Positions 1 to 10,500 of a DNA stretch of 45,372 nt are shown here, in pieces. This stretch comes from Intoshia linei (Eukaryota; Orthonectida; Rhopaluridae). The notes under the pieces are model-generated. The model was not told the DNA's origin, made no database searches, and was given only the letters and a program-made list of their open reading frames with translations. The stretch lies in NCBI GenBank assembly GCA_001642005.1, contig LWCA01000161.1:1-45372 (forward strand), written 5' to 3'. A program made the translations under genes and the position numbers. Within the stretch, counting starts at the first letter, position 1. The number at the start of each line of letters is the position of its first letter.

Positions 1-1
1 A

Positions 2-250
2 AATGAGATCATATCACGAACTCAGTTAACAGATAATGACATAATCTATGACCTTGGGCTTATATCATTACTAAAACGGCAAAATAATAGTCGAACCCTA
101 AAATCTAGAGAAGAGTATGTTCGATATAAAATGAGAAAACAATATCGAATTAGCGGCGATTTTAGCATTTCATCTTGTTCTTCGTCGCCTTTTCATTATG
201 ATGGTAAAATATTTATAAAATTTAAGTTTTAATTTTTTTATTTAGATTAA
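2..250 (+). CDS. 3' end of an unrecognised gene (partial)
   Basis: An open frame enters the window at base 2 and runs to a GT at 204-205. A 42-nt intron (204-245, ending TTTAG) then leads to a two-base tail that closes the codon and a TAA at 248-250. Without splicing the frame stops at about 229-231. The peptide is basic and serine-rich near its end, containing RYKMRKQYRISGDF and a short run of serines. I do not recognise the family. The call rests on an uninterrupted frame of about 67 codons in very AT-rich DNA plus an intron of the size used elsewhere in the window. It could be a chance frame. Confidence 0.35.
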
Positions 251-480
251 AATTTATCAAGGCATATATGCATCTAATTCTCCCTTAGCTCAACTGTATT
301 TTTACAGTTGTTACTATTTGATGTTGTATAAATATATCAGTATATTACTTTCTAATAAATTTTTTGTGTCCTACGTAGTTCAATCGTTTTATTTAATTTA
401 TTCATTAATTCGCAATTTATGTACTTATTCTTAACCATTCTTTGTTAACCCTCGTGCCAATATTTTTTTATATTGTAGAC

Positions 481-730
481 CCGGGGTGCACAACGTAAGG
501 TCGCATGCGGCCCAAGAGCGTTTATTTGCGGCCGTGGGTAATTTTCTCAAAATAGATTTAAACTTTTTCTGTCAAAGTAAATTTTAACAAAATAATAATA
601 AGTGCTAATAATTCACTTAAATTTAATTTTTAACATTTAAATTTAACTACAAAAATGCTTATTAACTTTTTATTTATTTTATATTGATAAATTTTGATTA
701 TAATCAAAATTTAATAGGTTGTTTGTAACA
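481..730. mobile_element. hAT-type MITE remnant, same family as 20449-20706
   Basis: The segment starts CCGGGGTGCACAAC, close to the terminal repeat CAGGGGTGCACAACCT of the element at 20449-20706. At about 547-590 it shares CTCAAAATAGATTTAAAC and the following GTCAAAGTAAATTTT with that copy in inverse orientation. The GC-rich terminal block (483-534) stands out sharply from the AT-rich surroundings. The right end is decayed. A GGTTGTTTG near 716-724 may be the other terminus and would give a length like the intact copy. No target duplication is evident. Confidence 0.5.
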
Positions 731-1139
731 TTATTTATCTTAAACGATTACTGTGATTTTATTCTACTATAAATAAATTTAATTCCATTTATCTCTACAT
801 AATGCAAGTCATCTTACTAATATCGACATAATTATGTTACATAGCATTTTATCCAGTGTATAATTAATAAATTTATTGTAACCATCCAAAATATAAAATC
901 AAAAAGTTGTTCTCAAATTAAAGCAAAAGTGATTTCATGATGCATACTCAGAATTAAGTTAATTATTAACGTATAACAAATTATTAACAATTTATACACA
1001 GAAATTCCGTAATTATATTTTACAATAAAATTAATTGTAATCCTCTGTATGTTACAAAAATTTGTTTAAAAGTATGTTATAAAAATAACTCCAATTTTTT
1101 TTGTCTCTGAGTTTATGTTTCTTAAAATAATATAGGAAA

Positions 1140-1770
1140 GGATACTATTTAATGCTCTGACTAATTTAATAGTTTCAGCGTCTAATTTAATATTTATAAT
1201 GCATAATTTAATTAATTTAACATTATTTAAAAAGTACTGTGGTCGTCTAATTTAATGCTTAAGCGTGTAATATAATTATTGTATATCTAACTTAATATTC
1301 GAAACGTTTGAATAAATTTATAAATTTCTGTGGATTATCACAAATCAACATTTCTCATAAGCCGTTTTTTTATGTATTAGCATTTTTAAGTAAATTTTGG
1401 AGTTATTATTATTGCAAAATTTAATTTAATAGTTACAACGTCTAATTAATTCCGCTTCTATAATTATAATTAGCATAATTTTTTCAATATGAGAAAATGT
1501 TTAAATTCTGTTTGGAAAATATATAGCTTTGCTAAGACAGTGATAAATTAACAGTTAATTCACAAAAATAAAAATATAAATGTTTTTAGTTATTTTAAAT
1601 TTATTTACAATAAAAATTCAGTTAATAGTTATTTGTAAATAAATTAAAAGTTAGTTTTATAAAAAATAACGTGTTTAAATAAAATAAATGCTACTTCTAT
1701 TAATTTAGACGCTAACATTATAACTATAGACACTGGTAAAATTAGACGCTGTAACTATTAAATTATATGT
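1140..1770. repeat. Cluster of direct and inverted copies of an AGCGTCTAATTT-type motif
   Basis: The string TTTAATAGTTTCAGCGTCTA near 1167 recurs as TTTAATAGTTACAACGTCTA near 1428, and in inverse orientation as AGACGCTGTAACTATTAAA near 1745. Weaker copies lie near 1234 and 1708. Outer copies face each other across about 600 bp, as in a foldback or long-TIR element, and extra direct copies lie inside. No coding potential is seen in the interval. It may be a decayed foldback transposon. Confidence 0.4.
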
Positions 1771-2384
1771 TGCAATAATAATAAATCTATAGGAAATTCC
1801 CAGATCGTCGTCACAAAAGTTTGTTTTTGGATTACTTTCCGCCAACATTTTTCGAAATAGTGGTTATATGTTCGAAAATAGAGTTTTAATGGATTCTTGA
1901 TATTATTTTATATTAATAATATTATTTATATATGAAATAAAAATAGTTTAATATATAAAAAATAGATTTAAAGTTTTGTAAAATAATATTTCCGCCTAGT
2001 TATTTCGGTAACTACGCATTATAAATATGTATAAATTTCAAATAATTTATTTATTACACACCTCTTCGCTTTCTGAAGAAAATTAATTAGATCGTCGAAA
2101 AAGTTGAAAAATGTGCTGTGTTATCACATGGCATTACAATTGAATATCATTTAAAATCTAATTACTAAGGCTTAGTAATTTATCCAAAAATTGCTTAAAA
2201 AATTATTGGGAAATTTATTGTGAAAATGCACACAAAAAAATCTGAGAATCAAATGTATGATAAAACACTAACTGGAAAAACCTGTAATAGAATTCATGAT
2301 TTTTAAAATTTTTTGAATGTATGATACCGGAAATCACCGACTTTCAGCTTTAAATGAATAAAGTATCAAATGTTAAATGTTTAG
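1771..2384. other. No supported gene; upstream part of the next gene not resolved
   Basis: AT-rich sequence without a frame I can link to the exon at 2385. It probably contains intron or more 5' exons of that gene. A perfect 10-bp-arm palindrome lies at 2160-2180. Confidence 0.4.
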
Positions 2385-2856
2385 CGAACTTTTTAAATTG
2401 CTCTGTTTTATACATAAAGAGTTTAAAATATATTCAAATTATACGAATCCTAAGGTAATAAATATAATGTATATGACTATTTAGGATTTTACAAAATTGA
2501 ATAATGAAAAAAATAAAGAAATCATGCATACCTATGTTGAAAGCATTATTTATAAACTTATTCAATATTTAAAAAAACAAACTATCGTTAATGAATTTAC
2601 ATCACTAATAATAGTAATTTACTAATACTTTAAAATATAATTTTTTAGAAACATATTCCAGAGTCTTGCAAAATGTTGCTGACCAAAAAATTTCAAAATT
2701 TATCCACTGATAAACTAAAAGAGTACAGTCAAGTTGTGTTTGTTATTGTAATTTGTTAATTATAATAATTTATTAATGTATATATATTTTTTGTTATAGG
2801 TTGCTGAATTATTTGATTCATCTACCAATTGTTATATTGAAGAAAATAAATATTAA
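2385..2856 (+). CDS. Last four exons of an unrecognised gene (5' end not found)
   Basis: Four consecutive exons join in frame: 2385-2454, 2485-2613, 2649-2732 and 2800-2856 (TAA). They are separated by GT..AG introns of 30, 35 and 67 nt, and the phases close exactly. The roughly 113-residue product is acidic/basic mixed and helix-like. It contains KLIQYLKKQTIVNEF, then HIPESCKMLLTKKFQNLS, and ends AELFDSSTNCYIEENKY. There is no signal peptide or membrane segment in this part and no family I recognise. The next gene on the same strand begins about 235 bp downstream. The exact phase agreement over three introns is the main evidence that it is real. Confidence 0.6.
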
Positions 2857-3090
2857 TGTACATGTTAACAATCTTAAATTCAACTTTTAACACAATAATC
2901 TACATACCATTAGAATTATAAAATCGTTTCTAAAAAATTAGTTTTTGGAATCTGAACCTTTACAAACATTTCTGTATTTTAAATTAAGGTAAATAAAACA
3001 TTGTATAAACAAACTATAAAAAGTATACTGTATTTATCAATATTTGGTTTATATACATGTACAATAAATTCTCTATATTTTACATGTGAC

Positions 3091-5215
3091 ATGTTTTCTA
3101 TTTTTCTTTTTGCAATTTTTGTTTCTATACAATCCGACGATGTTGTTATTAAAGATTTTGAAACTACTAAAATAAATCTCTCCAATATTCTAGTAAACCG
3201 CAATTGACAATATTGGAAATTTGTACAGTGTGCTTTGGAATACCCATATCAAAGTCTACAGATTTGATAAGTCTTTAACTCTTTACGTAGAATATAAAGG
3301 TGCACGTATTAAATACAACAATAAATTAAGCTATTTTAAAATTATTCAAATATTGAATAATGGACTTAAAACTTTAATTTTTATTAAAAGGAAAGATGAA
3401 GGCATTATTTTGGAAACTAAATATCATGAGATTATTTATACTACTTTAAGATTATGTAAAGGTATTCTAATTGTAATTGCTAAAAAGAAGATTTATTACA
3501 TTAAGAAAGATGAGATACATGTATTTTCCGGAGTTCCTGTTGATAATGTTTAATTATATGCTTGCAAAGCTTTAATCATTAAGAGTGAAAGTAAAGTATA
3601 CATTTTAAATTTGGAAACTGGAAAATACTTGCTTGTTTTTAAATATTGTAGAAAGTTGCACAACAATTACATTATATCTATTGATATGTCACATGGATGT
3701 TATCTAAAAATTTTACATTTGTGAAAAAGATTACAATTTTATCAAATACCGTTAATGTTTATTACAAAAAATTTGATATTGTATGGAGCATGTTTTTGAA
3801 CAATAGGTTCATTTTAGCACCAAAGATATTTGTATTTATTCATATTTATTTTACGTCTGATCTATCTCATTTACCCTTAAATTAATTGTGGGAATTGATT
3901 AATTAGATAATTTCGCATAACTATTTCAATATAATATGATCGAACAGATAAATTAGCATTATTATAATCTAATTATTTGATTTTTTTTTAAAAATTCAAT
4001 TAAATCGAAATTTGGCTATTCTTAAAAAATTTCACAACATTACCCATTAAAAAGGTAGGCCTCATGATTCTAGTCCCGGGTAATTTGGCCCGCCTCTCCA
4101 AAGCCCTGGAGGTATGTAATATGTAGTAAAGTTTTAGTTGTATTTAGGACATCAACAGAGGAATTGGAAACATTTACATCTCTGATGTAGACTTTTTCAA
4201 ATTTAAAATGTTACCTTTAAAATTTAGAGAATCTGTAGTATTGTTTGATATGAGCAGTAAAATTAAAGAAGGTTTTGTGTTGTTATCAATAGATTACACA
4301 TTTTTCATTTCTTTCGATAATGGAGACACCTAGAAGTATATAAAGCCAACTATTCTTCCATTTAAACTAGCAAATTGTATTAGGCATGATAATATTGTGG
4401 AATTAAAAACGGGGACGAAGCCTACCCATTTTCATATATACTTTACTCTTGATAACGGGAAAACATGGAATAATCCTTTCAAGGAATACGTTATATGTGG
4501 ATTTTATACATCAGCGAAATATTACAAGTTAATTATTTATCTTGGTCACAATAAGCTGTTAGTTTCGGGTGATGAGAGACGTTCATGGTTTCAATTAAAA
4601 GACGATCGCACCGAAAATATTATTAAATATTTTAATTACTATATGGTGCATTATAGTCAAGATAAATTTTATTTGTTGGATATGTTTGATATGTCTACAA
4701 CCTCTTTTAAGGTATCCCGCACCATTGTGTAAAAATATATATGCTAAATATAAGAAAAAAACGGAACTTTAAAATTTTGTTTTGAAAAATTATGGAACGA
4801 TGTAACGAAACCAGTCAAACAATGTTTATTGGACAAGTACACTTGCAAAGTTGATGCAAATCGAAATATAGATACAGGATTGTGTGTTAAAAAAAATTAT
4901 TCTAATCACACTATTAACATTTGCATTGATGGAAAAATGTTGCCAATTGATAACAGAAATTATGATCCGATACATGTTTCAGAATATTATTCGACTCATT
5001 GCTTTTTAGATATATTAGACAATTTCATTAATCAACGAAATTTAACATGCCAGTTTGTTGAGCAGTATCTATACAAGATGAATAATCGGAACAAAAAAAG
5101 TATAAAACACATAGTCTTATTAATAGCTTTCTCCATTGTAATACTCATCTTGTGCGCTATCGGCTATTACATTTTTGTAAACTTTTATTTTATTCAATAT
5201 AAATATTTTCTATGA
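3091..5215 (+). pseudogene. Sortilin/VPS10-domain receptor-like gene, apparently disabled
   Basis: The product resembles VPS10-domain (sortilin-type) sorting receptors, which are type I membrane proteins of the Golgi/endosome pathway. The first frame starts MFSIFLFAIFVSIQS, a plausible signal peptide. Next come beta-propeller-like strands and Asp-boxes (ISFDNGDT before 4331; FTLDNGKTWN at about 4445-4474). A cysteine-rich stretch (4770-5010) follows, resembling the 10CC modules, with CIDGKML and a later THC. One hydrophobic segment (about 5110-5175) and a short tail ending at TGA complete it. Some gaps are explained by introns: GTTTAATT..ATTAAG (36 nt, 3551-3586) and a GTATGT..TTTAG intron near 4100-4136. 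Others are not. There are apparent frameshifts near 3195 and 3695, a TAG at 4331-4333 exactly where the Asp-box tryptophan belongs, and a phase break near 4733-4790. A functional gene with sequence errors is the alternative. Confidence 0.6.
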
Positions 5216-5269
5216 GTTTTTGTTTTTTATTCAAAATTTCAAGTATCGTTTATCTTTATATCAGGGCTT

Positions 5270-5870
5270 CCCAAATGTATAATGCAATTTTAAAATATTT
5301 TATTTTTTAAAAAAAGGGTAATTTGAGGTTTTGAGACTGTGAAGATCCAAATTTATAGGAATGAAATTTATTTTATTTTCTGAGGAGAACAAAATTTAGT
5401 TATAATTTTTTTTTAAATTTCTGGGACCGTCAGTTTTCTAAAAAAATAATTACTAAATGGGTACACCTGACTGACAACAACGTATTCAATAATTTGAGTT
5501 TTGTCTATGATAATGCGAATTTATGAGATTTTATTAGCCTTGAGAACTATTATTTTAATTTGTTTTTTTAAAATTTAGTGATTTTAGATTTTTTAAAAAA
5601 AGGGAATTTGGGGTTTTGACTGAAGATACAAATTTGTGGGAATGAAATTCATTTTATTTTCTGAGGAGAACAAAATTTACTTATAATTATTTTTTTTAAA
5701 TTTCTGGGACCGTCAGTTTTCTAAAAAATAATTACTAAATGGGTACATCTGACTGACAACAACATACTCAATAATTTAAATGTTGGTGGTAAAGATGCGA
5801 ATATACGAATGTAAAATTCATGAGACTGTATTAGCCTTGAATAACTGTTTTAGAATTTGTGTTTTTTAAA
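5270..5870. repeat. Two tandem modules of dispersed repeat family R1
   Basis: A module of about 300 bp occurs twice in a row. Both copies contain GAAATT(T/C)ATTTTATTTTC, then GAGGAGAACAAAATTTA, then AAATTTCTGGGACCGTCAG, and end with a shared TGACTGACAACAAC. The first copy runs from about 5300 and the second from about 5590. The same module, more diverged, is found at 33480-33640 and, inverted, at 37880-38010. No coding frame is present. Confidence 0.7.
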
Positions 5871-6490
5871 TTTTTGATAAACACACATTTATTTTATAAA
5901 AATAAATAAGAATTTAATTTTTTCGTAGCTAAAAACAACGTTACAACATACTAAATGGCGTTTTAGCTTAACTTGTGCATTATATATCCACATATTGATG
6001 ATATTTTAACTTGATTTAATAATTGAATAAAAATTTTTTTTTTTATTATTCAAATTACCTAATTAAATTAAATTAATTATAAAAATTCTTTCATACATTA
6101 TAAACAATAGTATATGCATTTAAGAAAAGATTTAAATTGGGTTAATTTACCAATTAATCATAAACCAGTATTCTCTAGTAAAATGTAAATCTTTGATTAA
6201 AATTATTTGTAAAATAATAGTTCATGCTTTATTCAGAATATACCCCTAAATTTTTAATAAATAAACGAATTTCAACTAAATTCAGACATAAATAACTTAC
6301 AAACATTAATTGATATTAAAGGCCACACATTTGCAAACAATCCAAACTTAATTAAATGTGTTGTTAAATTGGTTATATACATGAAATATCAAAAAAAGAT
6401 ATTTAGAACAAGTAATGCAGTTCATATTAACATGTGAATCATTTAACAAAAACTAATTGTTAATTTTGGTTTTTAAGTCAAAACTTACAA
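5871..6490. other. Intergenic, nothing recognised
   Basis: AT-rich sequence between the repeat modules and the coiled-coil gene. It should contain the promoter of that gene, but I see no defined element or frame. Confidence 0.4.
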
Positions 6491-7473
6491 ATGACACTAC
6501 ATGAACCGAATTGCGTGGAAATCCACAATGCGCTATCCAAAGAAATTGATAATTTAGCGAAAACAGTCAATAAATTAATTGACGAAAATAATGCAAAATC
6601 AAAGACTACAAAAATTATAAAAAACAATTTGCAAAAATCGGGACTGCACGTGAGTCAATTACAAAAAGATAACGTCAATTTAAATGTTCAAGTTGAAGAA
6701 TTAAAAAAGATATTGGTATCCTATAAACATGTGATTTCAGAAACAAAAGAAAAATTAATAAACCAATCTTTTGAAATGTACCTAACGAGAGAAGGCTGTC
6801 ATGCATGGAAACAACATTTTAGTAACAAATCAAAAAAATTAAATGAAAGTAAAAAAAAAACAAACAATTATAAAACATTGCTAGAGTCAGCAACAACAAA
6901 TATTAAATATAAAGTATTATTAAATAAAGTGACAGATGAACTAAACGTAGAAAAATCTGAATCTAAACTACAAAAGGAAATTAACCAAAAATTTATTAAC
7001 GAAAATAAATGTTTAAAATATAAAATTTCATTGGACCGTGCAAAATTTAATAGCCAAATAATCTCTGTAAAAAAAATTTATCAAGAAAATAAAAGATTAC
7101 GCTCAATTATTTACAATTTACAATATTCCAAGTCAAAAAAAAATTTTCCGAATAATGTAAGTCTAATAGACTTTTATAGTCTATATTTTATTTATAATTT
7201 TTAAGAGTAACGAAATTGAACATTTGAAACAGCAATTGAAAACTTTCAAATTGGAATTAGCCAATAGGGAAGATAATTTTAATCAAAAATTTGTTCAGAA
7301 AACACCTATAATTCTTAGCAGGTCAAATTCGTTCACAAAGTATAGCAACCAAATTCCACGACTAAGTTCAAAGTGTAGATCAAGGGTAAATTAAAAATAT
7401 TCAAATTATATATAAACCAATATAGATAAAACTGGGTAATACAATTGCTATTGATATTGATACATTGAAATAA
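6491..7473 (+). CDS. Coiled-coil protein, three exons, 297 residues
   Basis: Exons are 6491-7156, 7206-7385 and 7426-7473 (TAA), with introns of 49 and 40 nt; all junctions are phase 0. The protein is Lys/Glu/Asn-rich and almost entirely alpha-helical coiled coil for residues 1-245, with no signal peptide or membrane segment. A conserved-looking block near residues 223-250 (IEHLKQQLKTFKLELANRED) is followed by a serine-rich, basic tail. This layout is common in centrosomal and ciliary scaffold proteins, but I cannot name the family. The start is the first ATG of the frame. An AATAAA overlaps the stop codon (7469-7474). The gene converges on the myosin gene, whose stop is 54 bp away. If the last intron is not used, the frame ends nine bases later at 7394. 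Confidence 0.75.
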
Positions 7474-7527
7474 ATCATTTAAAGAATTTAATTTAAAGGT
7501 TGTTAGAACATACAGGAATTAAAACTT

Positions 7528-10500
7528 TCAATTCTCATTTCTGGGTTCATTGTTAAGGCGCGCATCTGTCAATTTTTTAAGAGATCCATAATCCTTGCTA
7601 TATTCTTTTGTATTTGAATATTTCGAAATGGTGGAATGGTTCAAATAATTATTGGGATTTTCAATGTTTGCAGATGTGGTTGGTGTGGAGGATCCATTTA
7701 CATCGTCGGTAATAGCCATGCTGTCTTCACTTTCATTTGATTTTATGGTTAAATTAGATGAACGATAACTATTAAATCCTGATTTATTAATTCGAGAGTT
7801 TCTAAATTTTTAATAACTAAAAGGTTACAATAATTAACAATACCTCATTTTGTCTGCAAATGGAATCCCGTATGTTTTACGACGGTTTCGTAATGTTTCT
7901 ATTTCTCGCTGTAAAATGGAACATTTTTCCATATACTCGTCCAAATTGCGTTGGATTTTTCTGTTTTTATTACACTCTCGTGTGTATTCGTCGTAGTGTT
8001 CTTCCACTTTACGATTCAGGGTTCGGATTCTAGAATTTGATTTTTCCAACTAAAACAGGTTATTAATTTATATCGAATAGTACATTAGTGGACTTGGGAA
8101 ATTTTAGTGAAGATTAGAAATAAAAATAATACAAATTAGTTAACATTACATTATTCTTTAATACTTGAGGCTGGCTTTTCCCAAGTTTAATAGAATCATA
8201 AATTACATCAGTATTGATCCAATTGACAACCACTGTTAATTATATAAATCTCCACACGAGCTTGAACTTGGATTTTAAATTTGACTCACAAATTATATTA
8301 AAATATAATTATTGTAAATGCTCAACTTGGAAAAATCAAACCCTTATCCTTTACTTATATCAAATCGAATCTCTGTTACCATTTTATTCGAAAAATTTAA
8401 AAAAATCAAATTTCTATTACTCTTTTCCACAGGACGTGTTTATATCTATTTTTTCTGGTTTAAAACCAAATTTTCCTTTTGTTTAAAAAACAAATCAGTC
8501 CAAAAATGTAATAAAACACACATTCTAATTTTAAAAAAATTAACATTGTCGTAAATATCAGCCTCATAAACGCATACCTTCATGGTCAAAATCACAAATT
8601 AGCCTTTGTTTTAAAATGAAACATGTAAAAAAATTTCAAAATTTTATAAAAAATAAAATATATTATCATAAATGGCAACCTCAAAAAAGATTAATTTCAC
8701 GATCAAAACTTAAAATTACCTTTTTTTAAAAAAATTACAGATGAAAGTTATTTTCTGTTAATACACACAAAAATTTTCAATCTGACAAAGTGACTCCTTC
8801 CCGGTCAAAAAAGCACTTTAGTAGTCACTTTTTTCGAAACTATTTTATTAAAATTTAATAAGAAATATATAACGACCCTACAATTAAAAAAAGAGATTAT
8901 TCTAATTGACATAAATACAAAATTTCAACCAATAAATCTACGCATTCCTGTTATAAATTTTCTTATTAGATTTATTTTTTTTGGTAGAATAAAAATGTCT
9001 GCCTCTGCAGATCTAGTGCTGGTTCTACTTCCTATATAACAGTCAAACTAATTTTAAATAATATACATAGATGTATATTTTAATGATGTAAGCTCTCAAA
9101 ACCAGTTTAAAATGATACAGGTCTAATAATTGATTTAAATTAAAAACCTGATCTTGATAATTTTTAAGAGATCTTTGACTTTCTTCACATTGAACATTAA
9201 CGTCTTTCAATTTTCGTTCAAACCTTCTAGACATTTTTAAAGAAATTTGACGTTCTCGAGATTCAATTTCCAATTGCTCCTGAAAATTATTGCATTTCAC
9301 TTCTAGAGCTTCTACAACTAAACGAGATCTATTTTTGTTATTTTCCTCTTCCTCGATGAGAGAATTACGTAGCTCTTTATTTTTTCGCGTCAACATTAAA
9401 CAAGTTGCTTCAATTTCTTCAAATTTGGACCTTTCTCGATTCAAATCACTAACACTAATATCGTAGGCAGCATGTATTTTTTTATATGATTCTTCGATAG
9501 ATTCAAAACGCATATGTTCATCTTCCAATTCTTCTTCTAAATTAATGATTTCGTTTTTCATTCTTTTTTGTTCAGAAATTAAATTGGACTTTACCTCGCC
9601 AAAACCTTTCACGTCGTCCATTAATTCAGTGTTTTGTGCTTTAAGTGTTCTTCGTTCCTTATCTGATATTTCAAAGTATCTTTGAACATCTTGCAATTCA
9701 TTATCCAAAGATTCTATTCGTTTTTCCAATGACCCTACGTGTATATGGTAGTCGTCTTTTATAACAGTAGTATCATCCAACTCTTTTTGAACTTCCCGAA
9801 TGTAGCTATGATATTTTTTATTAATTTTGTTCAATTCTTCATTTTCTCGACACATTTGATCATATAAGCGAACCCTTTCTGATAAATCAGATTCTAATTT
9901 ACGTCGAATTCCGATAAAACTAGTTTGGTTAGTTTTTTCGTCATGCAACTGTGCTTCTAAATCTTTTAATTGCTTTTGGAGTTGCATACGTTGTTCGTCC
10001 ATTTGATTTCTAAGTTGGTTATGGTTTTTTTCATATTCAGATTTGATAGCAGCTTCATTGACGTCCATGCGCAGTTTGCAGTCTTCTAGGATTTGGATTT
10101 CATCTTCCATTTCTTCAATTTGCTGATTCTGGTCGTCAATTTGCATTTCCAAATTTTTCTTTAATTTTTCCAATTCATGATAATTTTTCCCGACATCATC
10201 TTTAGAAGAAATCATGTCATCCAACTCAGCCTGTAAGTTCATTCTAAGACGTTCAATTGCATTACACTTTTCATTTGATTCGTCAATTTCTCTCTGTAAA
10301 GTAATGCATTTAGTTTCGGAATCTCTGCACTGTCTCTCAATCAGATCCTTTTCGTTTACAATTTTTTCAGCAATTAATCTTTCATCTGCTAAATTTTGAT
10401 CAAATTTACGTTGTTTCTTATCCAATATAATGTTGGCAGACCTCTGTTCATCCAACTCTCGAACAATATCATCAAATTCACTTTGTGTCTTTTTTTTTGA

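Noticed and set aside
3195-3235. A 36-nt intron to repair the first frame break in the sortilin-like gene (GTAAAC..TACAG)
   Set aside because: The splice sites exist but the phases of the flanking frames do not match, so the break remains.
8214-8554. Overlapping plus-strand frames in myosin intron 4
   Set aside because: They lie in or beside repeat sequence shared with other loci and have no conserved protein features.
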